A stretch of 64,000 nucleotides of DNA from Hormoscilla sp. GM7CHS1pb (lineage in GTDB: Bacteria; Cyanobacteriota; Cyanobacteriia; Cyanobacteriales; Desertifilaceae), in contig JACONN010000005.1 in the NCBI GenBank assembly GCA_014323675.1, positions 496,001 to 560,000 of the forward strand, read 5' to 3'. The stretch's first letter is position 1. Every line of letters starts with the position of its first letter. The notes under the pieces were generated by a model. The model made no database searches and was not told the DNA's origin. It saw nothing but the letters and a program-made list of their open reading frames with translations. Below, in pieces: positions 1 to 8,126 of the stretch. The position numbers and the translations under genes are program-made.

Positions 1-491
1 CGGTGATGAATGCGATGACACTCCAGGATGCCCTGGAACAAATGCAAGTGCCCACGCGGGTGCAAACGGCGATCGCCATGCAGGAAGTGGCGGAACCTTA
101 CATCCGCCGCCGCGCCATGCGTCACCTGGAAAAAGGACGAGTGGTCATCTTTGGTGCTGGCTCGGGAAATCCCTTCTTTACCACGGACACGACAGCGGCA
201 CTCCGGGCCGCAGAAATCAATGCTGAGGTGATTTTCAAAGCTACTAAGGTCGATGGTGTCTACTCCTGTGACCCCAAGACTAACCCAGAGGCACAACGCT
301 TTGCTAGCATTACCTACGGCCAGGTCCTGAGTCAAGATTTACAGGTGATGGATAGTACGGCGATCGCCTTATGCAAAGATAACCAGATTCCGATTATTGT
401 GTTTGACCTTTCCCAGCCGGGCAACATCCGTCGCGCCGTCAAGGGAGAACCAGTAGGAACGCTCGTCGGCGGTAGTGATACCACGATCTGA
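1..491 (+). CDS. pyrH: Uridylate kinase (UMP kinase), 3' part
   Basis: The gene enters from the left edge, so only the C-terminal part (about 162 residues) is present and no start can be assigned; the first complete codon is at 3. UMP kinase of the amino-acid-kinase fold phosphorylates UMP to UDP in pyrimidine synthesis. Visible family landmarks are FGAGSGNPFFTTDTTAALRA (nucleotide/UMP-binding region), KATKVDGVYSCDP and the C-terminal NIRRAVKGEPVGTLV. The frr gene follows on the same strand after 184 bp, the usual pyrH-frr order in cyanobacteria and many other bacteria. The intervening DNA carries a large nested palindrome. Confidence 0.95.
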   Translation, partial: VMNAMTLQDALEQMQVPTRVQTAIAMQEVAEPYIRRRAMRHLEKGRVVIFGAGSGNPFFTTDTTAALRAAEINAEVIFKATKVDGVYSCDPKTNPEAQRFASITYGQVLSQDLQVMDSTAIALCKDNQIPIIVFDLSQPGNIRRAVKGEPVGTLVGGSDTTI

Positions 492-506
492 AAAAAAAAT
501 CCACCC

Positions 507-612
507 CCGATGTGCGACAAGGGGTACGGCGAAGACGATGTCTCCGGAGTAGTGCGTTCCCCTGGGAACGAGGCGCAAGGCGTGGAGACATCGAGATCCC
601 CTCGCACATCGG
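507..612. repeat. Nested palindromic repeat between pyrH and frr
   Basis: The outer arms are CCGATGTGCGA (507-517) and TCGCACATCGG (602-612). The inner arms are CGATGTCTCC (536-545) and GGAGACATCG (584-593). The core contains TTCCCCTGGGAACGAG, a member of the CGTTCCCAGGC repeat family seen at many places in the window. The inner arm continues as GGAGTAGTGCG, which also occurs at 12598-12608. It lies inside a probable operon, so its transcript would form a strong cruciform or hairpin. Confidence 0.7.
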
Positions 613-675
613 AGTACTATAAATGTGATTAGAAATGGCTGAAAATATCTCAATAGGGTAGATAGTGAGGTTAGC

Positions 676-1224
676 ATGGACTTAGATGAAGCTGAAATTA
701 TGATGGATAGCGCAGTTGAGGCGACTCAACGGGCTTTTAATACCATCCGCACAGGTCGGGCTAATGCCAGCCTACTGGACAAGGTGATGGTAGATTACTA
801 CGACACCCCAACGCCTCTCAAGTCTCTGGCGAACGTTAGTGCGCCCGATGCCAGTACGCTCTTGATTCAACCCTATGATAAGGGGATTGTAAATCTGATT
901 GAAAAAGCAATTTCTCTGTCAGATGTGGGTCTGATGCCGAATAATGATGGAAAGGTAATTCGACTGAATATTCCGCCCCTGACGAGCGCTCGGCGCAAGG
1001 AATTTGTCAAACTCGCCGCTAAGTACGCAGAAGAAGGCAAGGTCTCGATTCGGAACAACCGCAGGGAGGCGGTAGAGTCTGTCCGCAAACAAGAAAAAAA
1101 AGGTGAGATTTCTGAAGACGAAGAGCGGGACAAGCTAGATAAAATTCAAAAGCTTACTAACAAGTATATCGCCGAAATTGACGAATTACTGGCCAAAAAA
1201 GAAAAAGAGATTACTACAGTTTGA
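676..1224 (+). CDS. frr: Ribosome recycling factor
   Basis: The protein has 182 residues, against about 185 usual for RRF. RRF acts with EF-G to split the post-termination ribosome and release tRNA and mRNA. Signatures are the N-terminal RTGRANASLLDKVMVDYY, the PLKSLANVS strand, DGKVIRLNIPPLTSARRKE and the long C-terminal helix with RRDxxxxxRKxEKKGEISEDE-like spacing. The ATG at 676 gives the standard N terminus. It is co-oriented with pyrH. No frameshift or odd codon use is visible. Confidence 0.97.
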   Translation: MDLDEAEIMMDSAVEATQRAFNTIRTGRANASLLDKVMVDYYDTPTPLKSLANVSAPDASTLLIQPYDKGIVNLIEKAISLSDVGLMPNNDGKVIRLNIPPLTSARRKEFVKLAAKYAEEGKVSIRNNRREAVESVRKQEKKGEISEDEERDKLDKIQKLTNKYIAEIDELLAKKEKEITTV

Positions 1225-1323
1225 TGGCGATTACCTTCCCATCAGTTAAGTATTCAGCTGTTACAGTCAGCTAACAGCTGATAGGAACTGACAGTGCCAA
1301 AGGGGTGACATGCTCCCGATGCC

Positions 1324-1329
1324 TATAAT
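1324..1329 (+). promoter_or_regulatory. Possible -10 element upstream of the 1470 gene
   Basis: TATAAT occurs 140 bp upstream of the oxidoreductase start, in the 245-bp gap after frr. A GTGACA at 1306 lies only about 13 bp upstream of it, too close for a normal -35, so only the -10 is supported. Confidence 0.3.
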
Positions 1330-1469
1330 AGTTGTACTCAGTCAGGGAATGAGGACAAAAGCATCAGTAATTATCCCCCAAATAACCCGGAAGGGAAGCG
1401 AAAGATCCGAAATTCTACTCAAACATCTGCCAGAGAATTGTTTTTACATAGGAGTCAAAGCTCAGTATT

Positions 1470-2603
1470 ATGTATGATTGCATTATCGTCGGTGCTGGAC
1501 CAGCCGGTGGAACAGCAGCCTATCATTTGGCAAAGCGGGGACGATCGATATTAATCCTGGAAAAAGAAACACTGCCTCGGTATAAACCCTGTAGCGGCGG
1601 GGTGTCACCCGCGATCGGCAAATGGTTTGAATTTGACTTTGAACCTGCGATTTCCCTGAAAGTAGACCAAATTCGTTACAGCTGGCAGATGTCCGATGCG
1701 GTAGAAGTGAGTCTAAGAGCAGAACCAATGTGGATGGTACAGCGAGACAAATTCGACCATTTTCTGATCGAGCAAGCTCAGCAGCAGGGAGCCGAACTGC
1801 AAGACAATGCAGAAGTTACTGGCATCAAATTTTCCCATGACAGATGGCAAGTCAGTACCAGCAAGGAACCAGTTGCGGAACTAGCTGCGTTCGTGATTGC
1901 CGCTGACGGTGCCAAAGGTCCAATGGCCAAATGGCTAGGCATCTTCGGTGGTAAACGGCGTATGTCTGCCGTCTTGGAGGTAAAAGCACAGAACCCCCCA
2001 GACAGCCCCGAGATGCATTTTGAATTTGGGGGCAAAAAAATTAAAAATGGTTTTATTTGGAATTTCCCCCATACAGGGGGCAACTCCATCAGCGTCGCTA
2101 CCTTTGTCGGTGGCGAACCCAAAGACTTGCAGTCTGTTCTGACTGAATACGCCCAGACAGTTGGTATCGATATTAGCAATAGTCAGCGGTACGAACACCC
2201 TCTGCTTTTGTGGGATGGCGATCGCCAGCTGCACGCCCAAAATGCAGTTGTGGCTGGGGAAGCGGCCAGGATCGCCGATCCCCTGATGGGTGAAGGCATT
2301 CGCCCCTCGATCTTTAGTGGCATGAAAGCAGCAGAGGCGATCGATCTCGCCCTGGCAGGTGACGGTAACGCCTTAGAGAAATACACTCAGGTAATGTCGG
2401 CAGAATGGGGAGCAGATCTGAAGATGGCCGGGCGCATAGCTGGGGCCTTTTACCGATTGCCTGGTGTCGGCTACAAAATAATCAAGCAACCCGTTGCTAC
2501 CCAGGTGATGAGCAAAATCCTCTGCGGACAACTCAGTTACGCAGAGGTTGCAAGTACGGCGATCGAGCGTTTGAGCGGCAGTTTGATACCCGGCAAAAAA
2601 TAG
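1470..2603 (+). CDS. Geranylgeranyl reductase family FAD-dependent oxidoreductase
   Basis: This is a 377-residue flavoprotein of the geranylgeranyl-reductase family. The N-terminal FAD dinucleotide motif is GAGPAGGTAAYHLAKRG (about residues 8-24), followed by LEKETLPRYKPCSGG, AADGAKGPMAKWL (about 145) and the family motif ADPLMGEGIRPSI (about 270). These enzymes saturate isoprenoid chains or related lipids. The N terminus differs from canonical cyanobacterial ChlP as I recall it (which has a KPCGGAIP stretch), so this is more likely the second paralogue of unknown substrate than chlP itself. It appears monocistronic. Three direct-repeat units begin 2 bp after its stop codon. Confidence 0.85.
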   Translation: MYDCIIVGAGPAGGTAAYHLAKRGRSILILEKETLPRYKPCSGGVSPAIGKWFEFDFEPAISLKVDQIRYSWQMSDAVEVSLRAEPMWMVQRDKFDHFLIEQAQQQGAELQDNAEVTGIKFSHDRWQVSTSKEPVAELAAFVIAADGAKGPMAKWLGIFGGKRRMSAVLEVKAQNPPDSPEMHFEFGGKKIKNGFIWNFPHTGGNSISVATFVGGEPKDLQSVLTEYAQTVGIDISNSQRYEHPLLLWDGDRQLHAQNAVVAGEAARIADPLMGEGIRPSIFSGMKAAEAIDLALAGDGNALEKYTQVMSAEWGADLKMAGRIAGAFYRLPGVGYKIIKQPVATQVMSKILCGQLSYAEVASTAIERLSGSLIPGKK

Positions 2604-2604
2604 T

Positions 2605-2886
2605 CGTTCGTAGTCAGCACTCAGAGTGCTTTTCTCCGTTCGTAGTCAGCACTCAGAGAGCTTTTCTCTCGTGACCAGGGTCTCCCTGGTCACGCCTGGT
2701 TGAGGCTCTGCCTCCTGGCCAGGGTCAGGTGAGCGAACTCATTCATGTGATGAAGGTCCGACCACGTCAGCACTCAGAGAGCTTTTCTCTCGTGACCAGG
2801 GTCTCCCTGGTCACGCCTGGTTGAGGCTCTGCCTCCTGGCCAGGGTCAGGTGAGCGAACTCATTCATGTGATGAAGGTCCGACCAC
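2605..2886. repeat. Tandem repeats: 121-bp unit x2 preceded by a 32-bp unit
   Basis: Two copies of a 121-bp unit abut (2645-2765 and 2766-2886). Each contains GTGACCAGGGTCTCCCTGGT and the arms of GAGGCTCTGCCTC-type repeats. Upstream, a shorter unit starting CGTTCGTAGTCAGCACTCAG occurs at 2605 and again at 2637 (period 32). A related GTAGTAAGCACTCAG string occurs near 47110. No gene is visible between 2604 and 3055. Confidence 0.8.
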
Positions 2887-3055
2887 TCATAAGAGGCAGC
2901 CGCCTCGTGACTTCCCATTCCTTGGGAATGGGACTTGAGTATCTACCTCCTGGGGTCATATTTCTCACTCATAATAGTCAACTACGAGGCCAATCACAAG
3001 AGGCAGATGGCACTTCCCATTCCCAGGGAGACCCTGGGAACGAAGGTAAGCGGTA

Positions 3056-3253
3056 TCAGAAACCACCACCGTAGCGTTCCTCTGCCCAATGCTCTCCCCG
3101 CCGGTGATAACCGTTGCGTTTCCAGAACATTTGGCACTTTTCCAGCGCATCCCGATCGCGGCCTGAGCGCATTAGCGAAGGCGGAGAGGAGAGCAGGTGG
3201 GGAACAACTAACCGCATCGGACCACCGTGGTCTGGGGGTAGCGGCATGGCCAT
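3056..3253 (-). CDS. Small hypothetical protein, repeat-invaded (possible remnant)
   Basis: A 65-codon ORF. Its last 30 residues (ALEKCQMFWKRNGYHRRGEH and following) look like real coding sequence, rich in aromatic and charged residues. The middle is encoded by a repeat whose core (AGCGAAGGCGGAGAGGAGAG on the plus strand) recurs inside the disulfide-reductase gene near 29262-29285. The reading frame is open a little further upstream of the chosen ATG. I recognise no family. It may be the C-terminal remnant of a larger gene; low certainty. Confidence 0.3.
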   Translation of the reverse strand: MAMPLPPDHGGPMRLVVPHLLSSPPSLMRSGRDRDALEKCQMFWKRNGYHRRGEHWAEERYGGGF

Positions 3254-3453
3254 GAAGTCAGACCAGCTGAAAGTTGCTTCTTTTGCTAGCCCCCAAACCC
3301 TAAGTTACCAGGTGTCGGTACTGACTTCCGGAGTCTCGCCGTAGGTTAACACGGGAAAACCCTTGGCTAGGTATCCGGAGGTACTTGTTTTCTCTGTTGA
3401 GCTTCTGGTTTACGGAAAAATTTTCCTAGCATAATTCACCCTAGATTGAATTC

Positions 3454-3627
3454 CTAGTCCTCTTCTTCTTCCTCTTCAAATGGTGGATAGACAAAGCTAG
3501 AACGTCGAGTCAGAATGGACTTGCCCAGACTGAGAGCTTTTTGTGCTTGGAACGCTGCTTTCCGCTTCCAGACTGCTTTCCGCTGATTTCGCTTGGTTTT
3601 CGATGTTTTCTTTTTCGGGACTGCCAT
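3454..3627 (-). CDS. rpmF: 50S ribosomal protein L32
   Basis: A 57-residue basic protein beginning MAVPKKKTSKTKRNQRKAVW, the cyanobacterial/plastid L32 signature. An in-frame extension MRWCTV upstream is not part of the family, so the start is set at 3627. The protein ends in an acidic FEEEEEED tail. It is a structural protein of the large ribosomal subunit. It stands alone; the neighbours on both sides are non-coding or degenerate. Confidence 0.95.
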   Translation of the reverse strand: MAVPKKKTSKTKRNQRKAVWKRKAAFQAQKALSLGKSILTRRSSFVYPPFEEEEEED

Positions 3628-3799
3628 AACCGTGCACCATCGCAATCGTTGACAACCTTCCCATTATAAAGCCATTGCCTCCCAGCTGACTTGGCTGGAT
3701 GCGTAATACTCGTGTTTTACCAATTAAACCGACTCAATGACTGGGGGTTTTTAATTTTTCGGTAGTTTGGAGATTTCACTCCCTTGAGGGCAAGTGCCG

Positions 3800-3825
3800 A
3801 TCGCGCAGCGTGGCGCAGCCATAAA
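3800..3825. repeat. GCGCAGCGTGGCGCAGCC palindromic repeat
   Basis: The string GATCGCGCAGCGTGGCGCAGCCAT is an imperfect inverted repeat (GCGCAGC...GCGCAGCC side by side with GTGGC). Near-identical copies lie at about 24958, 25105, 25131 and inverted at 31590, and one lies inside cobD at about 30411. Confidence 0.75.
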
Positions 3826-3886
3826 ATCATCCGAATATTAAGATAATGGCTCTTTCGACCAGCAGTTGGTTGGGGTTTCCGATTTT

Positions 3887-3932
3887 TCTGAGGTTTATAG
3901 TGAGGACGGAAGTCCTCACTATAAACCTCAGA
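3887..3932. repeat. Perfect 21-bp inverted repeat with a 4-nt loop
   Basis: The arms 3887-3907 and 3912-3932 (core GAGGTTTATAGTGAGGAC) are exactly complementary, with loop GGAA at 3908-3911. There is no T-run on either side, so a plain intrinsic terminator is not well supported. It lies in a roughly 900-bp gap between maf and rpmF. Confidence 0.7.
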
Positions 3933-4024
3933 TCCCAAGGCTCCGTGGCTATGGGCTCACAGACAGCAGCGATCGCATGAGCGAGAAAACCAGCAAACAT
4001 TGCACTAACAATCCGGCGCTTGAT

Positions 4025-4293
4025 AGCATTTGCAGTCCTTGTTCTTGGCATCTCCATCGTCGCCGTATCCTGAGGAACAAAGAAATTGGTTTCTACGGCC
4101 AGGCGGAATTCGGTAGTGGTGCTGCGTTTAGCCCTCGCAAATCTGCAGTCTCTCTGTTGTAGTCTAGTATCTGTCCGAACTTCCGCAATTATAGCATCCG
4201 CATCTTTCGACAGGTCCTGCCGAACCTTTGTTTTGTTCTGGTCCCTATACGAACTTCTGGTCTGGGCCCTAACGCCAGCGATCGCTTATAGTT
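4025..4293 (-). other. Degenerate open stretch without a start codon
   Basis: The minus strand is open from about 4293 to 3827, but the first ATG appears only at about 4057. The translation has patches resembling coding sequence (VETNFFVPQDTATMEMPRTR, AIKRRIVSAMFAGFLAHAIA) but I recognise no family. Positions 4151-4186 match 35 of 36 bases upstream of mreC (49568-49603). It is either a decayed gene or a chance opening. The rest of 3628-4524 holds only repeats. Confidence 0.2.
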
Positions 4294-4524
4294 AGCAGCC
4301 AGAGCTAACCATCGGTCTGCTTTTTTCTAGCTTAGTGGACTTGCCTCACAAAAAGCAAGTGGACTTGCGCTCTTGTTGCCGCTCTCAAGTAAGACGAGCG
4401 CCTGCTAGGCTTAATAATACGTAACTTTGATCTAGATTTTTATACCGCCAAATAGCTGGCTAGTACTAATAATTACCCCAAATATGTAAGTTTTTGGGCA
4501 ACAATTGCACAACTCTTGCCTATC

Positions 4525-5127
4525 TCACCCAACTGCAAGCCATGCCTCGGTGGCCTCGTATCCTAATTCTAAGAGCATCTGTCGCAGCAGCGGCAGACTC
4601 AGACCTATTACATTTGTTTGACAACCAACTAGCTTTTCTACAAACAGTCCCCCTTTCCCTTCTATGGCGAAGCCTCCCGCACAATTGAGTGGTTCGCCAG
4701 TGGCTACGTAGGCGGCGATCGCCCGATCGCTGATTTGGGCAAAATGTACCTCTGTTACTTGGCTTTTCACTACTTTTGTATTGTTTCTTACATCAATTAA
4801 TGCGTGACCGGTGTATAGTAACCCCTGACGACCGCTCATGATTTGCCAGCGGGCGATCGCCTGGGCGGGGTCGGCAGGTTTGCCGTAAATTTCGCCGTTG
4901 ACGGCCAAAACGGAATCGCACCCCAGTACCAGGGCATCTGAAAACCTAGGGGCGATCGTCTCTGCTTTGCACAGCGCCAGAGTTTGCACCAGTCCCACCG
5001 GATCTGATAGCTGCACTTGAGACTCATCAAAATTACTAGGGCAAACTACAGGATCGAACCCGGCACTTTCCAGCAAGCGCTTGCGGGCAGGTGAAGCAGA
5101 AGCGAGGACAAGTTGAGGAATGTTCAT
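4525..5127 (-). CDS. maf: Maf-family nucleoside triphosphate pyrophosphatase
   Basis: A 200-residue Maf/Ham1-like protein that hydrolyses non-canonical NTPs to NMP and pyrophosphate; the family is also called septum formation inhibitor. It begins PQLVLASASPARKRLLESAG (the SxSxRR-type substrate-binding motif, here SASPARKR), followed by DALVLGCDSVL (catalytic Asp region) and YVATGEPLNCAGGFAIEGKG. The start MNIPQL at 5127 matches the family; the upstream 17 in-frame residues come from a TTCATTGAGAATTG direct repeat. The psbP-like relic lies immediately upstream on the same strand. Confidence 0.93.
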   Translation of the reverse strand: MNIPQLVLASASPARKRLLESAGFDPVVCPSNFDESQVQLSDPVGLVQTLALCKAETIAPRFSDALVLGCDSVLAVNGEIYGKPADPAQAIARWQIMSGRQGLLYTGHALIDVRNNTKVVKSQVTEVHFAQISDRAIAAYVATGEPLNCAGGFAIEGKGGLFVEKLVGCQTNVIGLSLPLLRQMLLELGYEATEAWLAVG

Positions 5128-5180
5128 TGAGAATTGTTCATTGAGAATTGATAACCGACAACTGACAACCTTCCACAAAC

Positions 5181-5711
5181 CTAATAGACTCTGAAGGATT
5201 TAACAACTTGTTCAAACATCGACTTTCCCTTCTGCCAGCGTCTTTCTGTCGAAAAGAGGTTTCATCTGTAGAGTTGCCCGTGACTCCTGGCCTGCCCGAC
5301 ACTGGCGAGAACGTGCCGTTGCTGCTGGTTTGAGAGCGTGACTGCGTACTCTAGCAGGTAGTAGGTGCGATCTGACGATCGCAGTTCTTCCGCATTTACC
5401 AATTCTGCTTGGCGACCGGAATCTGGAGGGGCGATCGCATTTTTCGACAACCTGTATCCCACATCTGTGGGAGTTCCCAGATCCGTCAGAGTTTTGCTAT
5501 CGCCACCGACAGATTCTCACTGTACTCGATCAAATCCCGAAACACCACATCAGGTCCATTTGTCACCTCCACGGGAACCCAACCATTGGGATAGAGGAAC
5601 TGATAACCGTCGGTGCTATCGACATAACTTTGCAGTCCCACACCAGTTGAGACACAACCTGTTATACTCAAGCTCAATAACAGGATAACTATTGCCGCAA
5701 TGCCTTAGCAT
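5181..5711 (-). pseudogene. psbP: Decayed PsbP-like (CyanoP) lipoprotein gene
   Basis: Conceptual translation in three pieces recovers a lipoprotein signal ending SLSITGCVSTG, then LQSYVDSTDGYQFLYPNGWV, then TLTDLGTPTDVGYRLSKNAI and PDSGRQAELVNAEE, and finally STERRWQKGKSMFEQVVKSF. These match cyanobacterial PsbP-like photosystem II subunits end to end. There are at least three lesions: a frame break just after ATG CTA AGG at 5711, a small deletion plus shift near 5483, and an in-frame TGA at 5262. Because one lesion is a nonsense codon and one a deletion, this looks like true decay, not a homopolymer artefact. The final stop is at 5181-5183. Confidence 0.8.
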
Positions 5712-6060
5712 CTATCTTCTCCCCCTGGAAATTTCATTCGGTGTTGTGTCAGGACCGGTAGTCCCAGTCTCTCGACGTGATTTCATTTTCTCATTTTGCC
5801 GCCCCCCCTGGGAATTCGATCTTGCTCTCAAGGGCCTGGTATAATGACCATTATCTAGACAAACAAGGCTAAATATTAGTTCTGAGTCAACCGTCTTCGT
5901 GCTGACAAGGCGCTTTCGAGCCTAGAAAGTCAGTGCAGTGAGATTATCCGTCGATGCTAATATTTGTTAAAATGTCGCGTTTTATTAACGAGCAGATGAA
6001 ATTAGCAGCAAGACAGTAATTATGTGTTATACTGCTGTAAATAGTTGGGTAAAAAGTAAA
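5712..6060. other. Intergenic region upstream of the restriction-modification genes
   Basis: No gene is seen. A TATAATG at about 5838 follows GGCCTGG, and the region turns markedly AT-rich towards the methyltransferase. Inverted fragments CTAATATTAG (5871) and GCTAATATTTG (5956) flank the middle. Confidence 0.4.
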
Positions 6061-7254
6061 ATGAAACCATTAGTATTAGATTTATTTGCCGGTGCCGGTG
6101 GATTTAGCCTGGGCTTTAGATTGGCCGGTTGTGAAATAATTGGCGCAATAGAAATAGACAAATGGGCGGCGGAAACCTTCGCTTACAATCATCCTAATTC
6201 TCAGGTCATCCAGGCAGATATGGCTACAATTACTGAGGACGACCTCAAAGAATTGTGCAAAAATCAAAAACCCACAATTGTGATCGGGGGCCCTCCCTGC
6301 CAGGGATATTCTGTTTGCCGGAAAAATGCCGGCGATCCTAAAGATCCGAGAAATAATCTGTTTAAAGAGTTGATCAGAGTGGGTTCTATTTTTGAGCCAG
6401 AACTATTGATAATGGAGAACGTGCCGAACGCGATCAATGCTCGGACTAACTCTCAAGAAAAAGTAATTGATATCTTGAATAAAGAATTAACAGAGATTGG
6501 CTATTACGTCTCTGTTAAAATTTTGCAAGCTACAGATTACGGAATTCCTCAAATCAGAAAAAGATTGTTTGTTATTGCCTCAAAAAAAAATCTCGAAAAT
6601 CCTTTTCCCTCTCCAACTCATTTAGCGATCGATTATAACAACCCTTCTCTATTTAATTATTTAAAACCTTGCCCGACGTTATGGGAGGCAATTTCAGACC
6701 TACCCCCATTAGAGGCAGGGGAAGGGGCGGAGGAATCTGATTACAATACAGGGCGCATAAATGACTATCAACAGCTTCTCAGAAATGGAAATAATACTCT
6801 ATTTAATCATAAGGCAATGAATCACAGCAAACGGATGGTAGAAAGATTTGCAGCGATGAATTTAGGAGATTCTTGTAAGGATGCACCGGAGCATTTATGG
6901 CCGCGCCAAAGAAATTCGACAGCAATAGCTAAGAGAGTTTACGACCAAAATAATCGCAGAATGTATCCAGATAAACCATGTCATACATTGCCGGCATCTT
7001 TTTATGCTAATTTTGTGCATCCCTATCAACATAGGAATTTTACCGCCAGAGAAGGGGCGAGGATACAGTCATTTCCAGACAGTTTTAGATTTCTGGGCAA
7101 ACCAACGGTAGTCAGTCACAAACTGTTAGCGAGGGAGGGTCGAAAGGAGGAAAAATATTTATGTCAATACAATCAAATTGGCAATGCAGTCCCCCCCTTA
7201 TTAGCTAAAGCGATTGCCATAAATTTGTTAAAGGAATACCAAGTTGAGGGTTAA
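6061..7254 (+). CDS. DNA (cytosine-5-)-methyltransferase, type II RM
   Basis: About 397 residues. C5-methyltransferase motifs are in order: motif I LDLFAGAGGFSLGF, motif II-like AIEIDKWAAETF, motif IV GGPPCQGYS with the catalytic Cys, motif VI MENVPNAI, motif VIII QIRKRLFVIA, and motif X QIGNAVPPLLAKAI. It transfers a methyl group from S-adenosylmethionine to cytosine within a recognition site. The start is set at the second Met (6061), directly before PLVLDLFAG; 13 upstream in-frame residues are possible. The restriction gene starts 2 bp after its stop. The pair is more AT-rich than its neighbours, suggesting transfer. Confidence 0.93.
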   Translation: MKPLVLDLFAGAGGFSLGFRLAGCEIIGAIEIDKWAAETFAYNHPNSQVIQADMATITEDDLKELCKNQKPTIVIGGPPCQGYSVCRKNAGDPKDPRNNLFKELIRVGSIFEPELLIMENVPNAINARTNSQEKVIDILNKELTEIGYYVSVKILQATDYGIPQIRKRLFVIASKKNLENPFPSPTHLAIDYNNPSLFNYLKPCPTLWEAISDLPPLEAGEGAEESDYNTGRINDYQQLLRNGNNTLFNHKAMNHSKRMVERFAAMNLGDSCKDAPEHLWPRQRNSTAIAKRVYDQNNRRMYPDKPCHTLPASFYANFVHPYQHRNFTAREGARIQSFPDSFRFLGKPTVVSHKLLAREGRKEEKYLCQYNQIGNAVPPLLAKAIAINLLKEYQVEG

Positions 7255-7256
7255 CT

Positions 7257-8126
7257 ATGTACGTTCACGGTCGCAATTTAGAACAAAAGGAAAATCACAA
7301 AACTAAGTATCGAGATGAAGCGTCTAGAATGTATTTGGGAGAAATTCGAGAGAAATATGATAATTGGAAATTAGCTAATGAAAATATTATTGGCCCGGGC
7401 ATTGCTAAAAACGAAGGAGATGGTGCAGTAATTAAAAGAAGAGTTGAATTGTTAAACAAGTATAAGAACTTTATAGACCAGCAGCATTACGCTGAAAAGT
7501 TCGATTCTCGTTCAAATCTTCATTCATCTGTGTTAGAAGAGTTTATGTATTATCTCTTCAGAGATTTAGTATCGGAATTTTCTAAAAATGCTTTAATCGG
7601 TAAATCTCATACATTCAAAGACATTTTCTTTCGTTCTGATAATTACCGCGATATGTTAAGTAGTCCCAATGCGTTAGTTGAAAGAAAAGACCATGACTTT
7701 GCTATTGGAGTTAGAATAAATTCAACAATGAATTGTGAAGGTTCTCAAGAATTGGAAAATCACGCTTGGGACATACCAGCAGTGGCGATAGAATGCAAAA
7801 CTTACCTGGATAAAACTATGCTTCAGGATGCAGCTACAGCAGCAGAGCAACTTAGGTATAGAAATCCTAATGCAATTTATATTGTAGTGGCAGAGTGGCT
7901 CAAATTAACTGAAGCAGTAAACTTAAGAAAATTGAAAATAGATCAAATATATGTATTAAGAAAACAAAAGAATACGGATCGCGAATTTCGCTACAAAGAG
8001 GGATATGTCAAAAATCCTATATATAGAGATGTTGTTGAACACCTATTCGATAAAGTTCGCGATTATTTAATTTTTGACTGGGAAGGAGGTATTAATTTTG
8101 GTTTAAACCGTGGCTATTTGATATAA
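7257..8126 (+). CDS. Type II restriction endonuclease, Bpu10I-like
   Basis: A 289-residue protein translated immediately after the methyltransferase, so almost certainly its cognate nuclease. A PD-(D/E)XK-type core is visible: KDHDFAIGV supplies an acid and VAIECKTYLDK supplies E-x-K, followed by the helix MLQDAATAAEQLRYRNPNA. From memory this block resembles the Bpu10I endonuclease family, whose founder is a heterodimer cutting an asymmetric site; only one nuclease gene and one methyltransferase are seen here. Codon use is AT-rich like the partner. The Bpu10I assignment is tentative; the restriction role is well supported by context. Confidence 0.75.
   Translation: MYVHGRNLEQKENHKTKYRDEASRMYLGEIREKYDNWKLANENIIGPGIAKNEGDGAVIKRRVELLNKYKNFIDQQHYAEKFDSRSNLHSSVLEEFMYYLFRDLVSEFSKNALIGKSHTFKDIFFRSDNYRDMLSSPNALVERKDHDFAIGVRINSTMNCEGSQELENHAWDIPAVAIECKTYLDKTMLQDAATAAEQLRYRNPNAIYIVVAEWLKLTEAVNLRKLKIDQIYVLRKQKNTDREFRYKEGYVKNPIYRDVVEHLFDKVRDYLIFDWEGGINFGLNRGYLI

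Noticed and set aside
2645..2886. Direct repeats considered as CRISPR
   Set aside because: There are only two abutting 121-bp units with no spacers and no cas genes in the window.
3254..3453. Stretch downstream of rpmF considered as a structured RNA
   Set aside because: Some stems are possible, but it does not match RNase P RNA, tmRNA or 6S RNA patterns that I can recall.
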